A stretch of DNA of 64,000 bases from Blasia pusilla (lineage: Eukaryota > Marchantiophyta > Marchantiopsida > Blasiales), in assembly GCA_050084515.1 (NCBI GenBank), contig CM114271.1:40796001-40860000 (forward strand), read 5' to 3'. Position numbers and translations under genes: made by a program. Shown one piece after another: positions 57,689 through 64,000 of the stretch (within the stretch, counting starts at the first letter, position 1; each line of letters opens with the position of its first letter). The notes beneath the pieces are model-generated. The model did not search any database and was not told the DNA's origin. It saw nothing but the letters and a program-made list of their open reading frames with translations.

Positions 57689-59143
57689 ATGAAATCGAAC
57701 ATCATACCACCGTCAGCCTCTAGAGCCAAGTCCATGCTAGTGAAATCATTGCATCCCACCTCTATTTTGACTTACATGTTGATTCATTTCCGGACCATGT
57801 TGATCAACCTTTTGTCTTACCCACTCCTATCCGACGAGAAAGTCAAGCAGATTCCCAACCAACCTTGCCATACACTCATTAAATCTATAACAAACAGATC
57901 TGTATCACAAGATGAAAGCCATGACAAGTGGACTCTTCATGCTAACTGGCCCACCGGGTTGTGGAAAGACCTTTTTTTATTAACTTAATGCCAAAATTCT
58001 TGTCGTTCAATTGCATTCCTACACTCTTGGTTGCAACTACAGGAATCGCGGATGTACGCTAGCATCCCACTGCCACAACTGTGCACTCAACATTTGGTAT
58101 TCTGGTAAAGGGAGATCTTCCTTGCAACAAACAACTTCAAATCAGTATATGAATCTACGAGACTCCAAGGTCATCATTCTAGACGAATGCTCTATGCTTA
58201 GACCTTGCCTACTACAAATAATTGCTTTAAGGTTATTCCGGGTCGCCTTGTCGTCGAACATGGACCCTTTCTAAAAAAGAATTGTCATTTTATTAGGTGA
58301 TCTCTGCCACCTACCTCCTATATGTCGCCACAGCAGTCGCCCTTTTCTCTTTTTTTCCCTTCTTCCACATATCTTCTTCACCATTTTACAACAGTATGAA
58401 AAAATTACAGCCTGCATGCACCAATGAGGCACGTTAGTGACCTTGAATTCCTTACATTTATGTCACACATAAAAAGAGAAAGTCCTACCCAGGACCACAT
58501 AGAAAATTACCTTGGTAGTTGCATTGTAGATGAGGATGTTGCTATAGATTATATAGATTATTGTACTCGAATAATTTGTACACACTATGTCGATGTGCAA
58601 GTGTTCAATCGTGTTGCCCTTTGCATACTATTTGGTATAGTTGAAATCTTTCCAGTGCATTTAACAACAGATGCTCTTGGTGACATGTATTTCAGTGATT
58701 GGATATCAAAAAATCAGTTTTGTGAGCTTCAATTTCTAGGAATAGGGTGTAGTGTCTTGCTTACATCAAACATCGACATGAAAAACCAGACAGCAAACGA
58801 TGCATTGGGCACGGTTGTAGATTGCATTTATAAACAAAAAGACCTAGTTGGTATCTTAGTTAGCCAAGTTATCAAGGTAACAAGAACGAACTTTGCTACG
58901 TTGAGGCATGGGCCTAACTGGAAATATCATAAGCGCACTTTCCCACTTATGTTGGGCTATGCTATGACTGGCCATAAGAGTCAGGGTCTGACAGTAAAAG
59001 GCAAGTGTTTGCTTAACATCAAGTCTGCCTTTGCCATAGGACTTGTGTTTATCATGTTGTCTCGTGTGTAGAGTAGATCTCAATTACAAATTCTTGGTTG
59101 TCTAGTACTTGTAGATTTCCATGTGTTTGGCCAGCGACCGTAA
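57689..59143 (+). pseudogene. Helitron Pif1-like helicase domain
   Basis: The Walker A motif GPPGCGKT is at 57948-57971 in a frame that breaks in the T-run just after it. Then ATTGIADV, SHCHNCALNIW, the Walker B type VIILDECSM (58.18 kb), LGDLCHLPPI (58.3 kb, read over a stop), the C-terminal block with FPLMLGYAMTGHKSQGLT (58.96 kb) and FIMLSRV, then TAG (59069) and the read-through SRSQLQILGCL ending at 59141-59143. This is the SF1B helicase fused to Rep in Helitrons. The GYAMTGHKSQ form differs from the AMTINKSQG form I know from most flowering-plant Helitrons. Confidence 0.8.
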
Positions 59144-59764
59144 CATATTCAATCAAGTGCACCCAAGAGGATGGCCAAAAATGATGGAATGTTGAGAAGC
59201 CGGGCGAGAAGTTCAGGTGTGCCAAAAACACCGCCATATGTACCAGATTTCAATCTACCCACAACTGGTACACCTCAAGAAAACCCCATTATGCTTAGCG
59301 ACAACACCTAAGACGACCACCACAAAGCAGACACACTACCACACACTCCACAAAATCAAATCGATCACCATGCAGACCATACAACTCAGGTTAGTAAATA
59401 CTTTCTCTTTTAAACTCTGATGTCATGTATACACATTATGGTGCATTAACAACCACATCTTGAGGTACCAAAGTCCTTCTTGGACTTTGTCAAGATAATC
59501 TTGGAAGACATGCCTATCCTCCCGCACTAACCAAATATCAGTGTTGTTCCACCCACAGATGCCTAGCTAAAGATACACTAATAGTCTAGGCTTGGACCAA
59601 TCCCACTAGTACGACGGCACTACAAGTCGGCAGTTAAGCCAAACAATATACCAACAAAAGGCATGGGCAGCTTCATTCCGAGAATTAAAGAAGTAGCCAC
59701 CTGTAACAGGTATTTCAGGAACATACAACCCTATGCTTTATTCACCGATGTTTAATTTTTTCAG

Positions 59765-60229
59765 CTTGTCAAGCTTACTGATGTACTTAAATCTATAATC
59801 GCTTCATCAATGGCAGGGATCCAAAAGGAGGTTATGAGCTTTAAGGGGATCGAATTCAACGAACTTGAGCTGACTCGACAACATGAAACAGTCCATTTTG
59901 GAAGATTGACAGTTGGCATAAAGCCTGATCAATTTCAAGAGTTATTTTTAATCATGAAGCTGCCACTCCTAATGCTGATCGGACTCTAAGATCCAAAAGT
60001 TGCAGACCTTCTTGAGTGCATGAAGACAACTCGTGAAGCTAGTGCAATTGTAGACCTCCCTACAAAGAAGCAGGATGTAAATGACCTTCACGCAAGCTCA
60101 TCTTCACAGTACGTCAAAAATTCTATGTCTCTACACCGCTCTACTACGACCTCTCATTTCTATAACAATGGGAGTTTGTATCAGAACCCCAACATGCCTC
60201 AATCACCCAGAAAAAGGAAGTGTGTGTAG
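59765..60229 (+). CDS. Unrecognised ORF 3' of the Helitron helicase, part 1
   Basis: It follows an acceptor-like TTTTTTCAG (59756-59764) and reads LVKLTDVLKSIIASSM, GIEFNELELTRQHETVHFG and KPDQFQELFLIM; one TAA at 59987, then the same frame continues MKTTREASAIVDL to a basic end PRKRKCV at 60229. The composition is protein-like, and the basic end could be a nuclear signal. Same strand as the helicase. No family is recognised. Confidence 0.4.
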
Positions 60230-60889
60230 CACTCACCAAACTAATTCTCCTCTCTAAAATTATCTCTCAGATGTTGATTATGCCACTGCAAACAACGACA
60301 TTCCCTCCCTACCCACGGAAGTTCACTTGCAATATGCTTTACTATTCGAGTAGCCATAACAACGTCTTCTCCGTTTTGGTTTTTATCCTAAGATACTGCA
60401 ATTACAGATCTCCACTTTTTGCGTAGTATACCAACCTCAACGAGTCAACAAGCTCATTTAAAATGGGTTTTTTTTAAATTTCTGCCACAAGTGCTGTAAT
60501 GTTGCAATATCAATTGTATGTAGGTGCCCACACACATTCTTTGTCTTCCATTTTTTACCATCCGAATCATTAAAGCATGGCTTATTACCGGCTGCTACAT
60601 TTCTCTTCAGAGCCTGTTTGTGTTAATAAAGGAGTCACATCTTCTCTAAGTTAACTGCCATCTTTATGTGAAATGTCTTTAAGTTTTCTCATTCCGTGTT
60701 TCACAATATTTCTGCATGTTTCTATCCACAAAGATGATGTGCAACTCTTTGTTTCAGTTCAGAAGTTTTCCATGGACCTTAATTTCTCTTAGAAGAGCCA
60801 TGTGAACACCTTTTACGGTGATTTCATCACTCGAAACTTTTGTTTCCATTTTTCAGGAGCACAATAAGGCAAGAAATTGAAGTACAAGT

Positions 60890-61268
60890 TCGTATCACAC
60901 ACCACCGTCAAATAATTTTGTAAAGTCCAGAAGTCGAAGAAGGCGTTCTTCCTATAGCAAGGAGATTACATTGCCAAGTATGGGTGATGAAATCTACCAA
61001 ACTGGCGTTGTTCCCATTAGCCTATTTGACAGCAATGATAAACATAGGCGTTGTCCAGGACAAGCTAGATGAGAGTGAACGTCACATCGAAATCCTTTGC
61101 ATTGTAATGAAATCACTGGCTGGAGACGACAACTATAACACTGAAAAAATCGTGAAGCTGCAACGCCAAGTTAAGGCAATACTTGATAAGTCAGTAGGTG
61201 TGTTGCAACATTGCAAAGAAAAATATGGCAATGACTCTAAAATTCTTGGCATGATTATGGAGTTGTAG
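60890..61268 (+). CDS. Unrecognised ORF 3' of the Helitron helicase, part 2
   Basis: A frame reading SYHTPPSNNFVKSRSRRRRS, then PSMGDEIYQTGVVPISLFD, shifts by one base near 61060 into LDESERHIEILCIVMKSLAG and IVKLQRQVKAILDK, ending ILGMIMEL at 61268. It combines a basic RS-type stretch, likely a nuclear signal, with a heptad-like helical C-terminus. An acceptor-like TTTTTCAG at 60851-60858 precedes it. It may be a further exon of the ORF at 59765. Confidence 0.35.
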
Positions 61269-62226
61269 AGTGTATGCAAAGACAAGTGATTTTGAATTAA
61301 GTTCATAGACATATATGTTGGAGTTCTTGGTCTGTCTTGCTATTTTTCTACCAATCCTCATGTATGTCTGTTATTTTTATAACTCAAATGTATTATGTAC
61401 CCATACTTGCATTCATACGACATGTGTACTCAGTTTTGATCAACCACTTTGATAATATATCATCCCGTTACTATGTCTATCAAATTGCCACCTATGACAA
61501 TACACTATGGGTTAAGCCGTGCATTTTACTTTCCTCATTTTAGTTCACTTTGCCTCTGAACAGTGTATGTTACTTCTATATGTTTTTGTGTATAGCATCA
61601 TTGGTTCATACTACTAATATTTCCATGCACTTCTAGTACTTATTATGTCCACCTGGCCAGCAGTTACTGCATCTGTTATAGATGCACTGAATTTTTGTTG
61701 CATGACATGGTTTTAACTTACTTCCTGGTTCCCTACACTCCCGTGAAATCCTGTTCATTTTTGTCACTACTGCAAGTTCTCTAGTAACTACGCTACTGTA
61801 TCATTGCGTAATTGTGTTTAGTGATGTTAAGGCCGTCCTTCATAGCCTACAATGCTCTTTACTCGCATTCAGCTTTCCACTTTTACTATGCAATTTTACT
61901 TATCGACACTCCACCAACACAATATTTCCCCAATTGCTTTGTTCATCATGGCTGGCTACCATATTTATAGTTGACATATAATTTCAACGACGCTACGTCA
62001 ACAACATCCCGTCAGATAACCATTCGCCCAAAATCATATTCACAAGTAACTGAAAATCACCAACGCAAAATCAATATATTTGGTTGACATTCCTCTCATT
62101 CGTTCAGCACTCATGCAATACATAACAACTTATGGCACCTCTACAGCGTTTCCAAATTTAACTACAGCTCGTCACTAGCACCTCTTTATCGGCTTAAACA
62201 TTAAGTTGTCGTTATCCTAAACTATC
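61269..62226. other. No recognised gene
   Basis: AT-rich, with no frame over 70 codons and no Helitron 3' hairpin. Confidence 0.5.
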
Positions 62227-63248
62227 TATTATGTCGCGACCCTCATAACCAAACAAGCACCAAATAGGCGCCAAGCGGAACATTGGAACTCTAGTGGACT
62301 CACGCTACGATGATCGCGGTTTGGAGAGGCTTTTGGAAAGATCTCTTGGAACAGTCCAAGAGACAAAACACAGAATAGAGTTTTGTGTTTCATGGGCGAC
62401 CACAAACTTGGACCAAAAGCAAACCAAGACTTGAGATAAGTTGGAAGGTTGGTTGTCAAAGAGATGAGAACCAATTTTGGAACATGACTAGCGTTTGGGG
62501 ATTTTGACTGTGTTTCGGACCATAACGTTTAGCCCCAAGATGCATTCGAGACAAAGAAGGGCGCTTTGGAAAGCTTATCCCCAAGATTCTTCCAACGCAC
62601 CAAAGATCTCAAAAAATACATTAGTATAGGATGAGATATTGGCCAAAAACGATTGTGACAACAATCGGGTTGAGGGCCAATCTGAGGGGCCCGAATGTCT
62701 TTCGCTAAAGTTAGGGGGAAGGCGGGGATCCTCAGAAGTACTAGCAAGGGGGAGTCTCTCCAAGGAGTCTTAAAACACAATCCCCCACTTTGAGCACCAA
62801 ACGGCGTCTCAAGGGCACGGGATGGAACGAGAGTTTGACGTTGGAACTCCAAACCCAAACCTGATCCAAGGGAGTGGACTTTGTAAGCCACACTTGGATT
62901 CCAACCCACGATTCATTTTCGTGACTTGCGGCTAGGGACTCATTGGATGTCCATTGGAGAGTTGGAACCGCCAGGCATTGAAAGGTCGTTTGAGGTTCCT
63001 GAACCGACTAGAAAGTTTGTCCCAAGTCTGCAAAGACTTGCCTATGTTGTAAACCGCAAAATTAGGAAGGTTGAGCTTGATGAGAGGCCGAGTCGAGAAC
63101 TCGACAAGTTAGAACCGCTGATTGATCCATACCCTAAACGTGAGTGCGTGTTTGGATGCAGATCAACGTTGAGAGCGTGTCTTACCGAACACACGTTTCT
63201 GCAACAAACAAGATTAACGTCCAAGGAGAGTAGGCGCACGACATATTA
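62227..63248 (+). repeat. Solo LTR of the chromodomain gypsy family with target duplication
   Basis: The LTR (62232-63243, 1012 bp) starts TGTCGCGACC and ends GCGCACGACA, flanked on both sides by TATTA (62227-62231 and 63244-63248). It is the inverted, diverged counterpart of the LTR at 29643-30672. No internal gypsy sequence lies beside it, so it arose by recombination between the two LTRs of a complete copy. Confidence 0.9.
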
Positions 63249-63285
63249 ACTATCCTCATCATGGTAACTAATTTATACACCTCTA

Positions 63286-63526
63286 TCTATATTACTATTG
63301 GAGAGTGACTTCTTGATTTGCAAACACCTCTCTGTTTGACATGTGGCAAATGGGCAACAAGAAAATATTTCACACGCTAGAGGTAGCAGATTTTTTTTTG
63401 AATTTGTGTGTAACATCATTAGTCCTTTCACTCCCGTTCCCTCCTTTCACGGGCCGGACAAAGGACTCCTCAACGAGCTCCTCAAATATTTTTTTTTCCC
63501 CGTGCATCTCACGGGCACCTTGCTAG
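63286..63526 (+). mobile_element. Short non-autonomous Helitron, 241 bp
   Basis: It starts TCTATATTACTATTGGAGAG after A and ends CTAG before T. A perfect 6-bp stem CCCGTG/CACGGG (63499-63515) lies seven bases before CTAG. Its start is shared with the element at 8247. Confidence 0.8.
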
Positions 63527-63666
63527 TATTGCCTAAGGACTTGCTCCAGTTGGTTTTATGAGCGATGGTGCTAACTATGGGCCGCATTCTTGTTTTTCTA
63601 AGTTATTTTTCTCTAGTCGTTTGTTTTTCCCGTGTTTCTTCTCGTTCCGGCTCAGCCGAAGCATTA

Positions 63667-63938
63667 GGGCCACTCACTTCCGGAGTTGGGAGGCCCTCGG
63701 GAGTCGTGGTAACGGCAAATGCCCGTTTGAAGAAACGAGTACCTACACACCACTCCCATTTCTATAAACGGAATTTTTTAGAAACGTTCTAAAAAGATTT
63801 TTCTCCTCTTTCGGACGATATACATTTTTAAAATTTTTGTCCTTAAAATATTATTATTATTATTCAATAAAATCCACTCGTGTGAACTAAACGGAAATTT
63901 CCTTGTATTTGTCCCCGTTGGAAGGAAATGAGTGGCCC
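63667..63938. mobile_element. MITE, 272 bp, TA target duplication
   Basis: The ends are inverted repeats: GGGCCACTCACTTCC on the left, and on the right the reverse complement of GGGCCACTCATTTCC (15 bp, one mismatch). TA flanks both ends (63665-63666 and 63939-63940), suggesting a Tc1/mariner-type origin, though the ends are not the Stowaway sequence. No ORF. Confidence 0.6.
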
Positions 63939-64000
63939 TATTACTCTCTTCCCTCCGAACCCTCTTCCCCGTCTTCTCTCCGGAGTCCCTCAAACCTACT

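Overview
This is nuclear DNA of a land plant. It is AT-rich and gene-poor, with GT-AG introns and plant classes of transposable element: chromodomain Ty3/gypsy, CACTA, Helitron and a Mutator-like element. I cannot fix the lineage from the sequence. The only clearly non-transposon candidate gene is at the left edge: a minus-strand frame open from 2843 off the window end (947 codons), encoding a very acidic protein built from degenerate repeats of about 24 residues. A GC-rich segment at 6560-6900 may be its promoter or first exon.

From 6.9 to 25 kb the DNA is mostly AT-rich and non-coding, with short Helitrons, hairpins, a tandem duplication and one retroelement-like ORF. From 25.8 to 34.6 kb lie remnants: a gypsy pol on the plus strand with six nonsense codons and no frameshift, abutting a CACTA TNP2 transposase on the minus strand; LTR-like repeats; and a chromodomain gypsy element on the minus strand whose 3' LTR is 29643-30672.

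The most unusual object is a 17 kb composite element at about 34.58-51.78 kb, which abuts the gypsy protease region. Its two outer parts are diverged inverted copies of one another (about 5 and 5.8 kb). Its centre holds two head-to-head genes. On the minus strand is a decayed transposase with zinc-ribbon-like cysteines, a Mutator-like catalytic region and a C-terminal SWIM zinc finger. On the plus strand is a multi-exon gene whose C-terminal half has the motif order of a beta-class DNA N4/N6 methyltransferase. The shared upstream region, the introns of both genes and the inverted arms are filled with a 27-bp palindrome, in places at strict 64- or 67-bp spacing, with paired changes in its two arms.

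Right of it are a CACTA fragment and a CACTA terminus (ending at 53249), a fossil Helitron (Rep and Pif1-like helicase, 55.8-59.1 kb, then an unrecognised accessory ORF to 61.3 kb), a solo LTR of the same gypsy family with an intact TATTA target duplication, a 241-bp Helitron and a 272-bp MITE. No tRNA, rRNA or CRISPR was seen. Almost every transposon ORF is broken.
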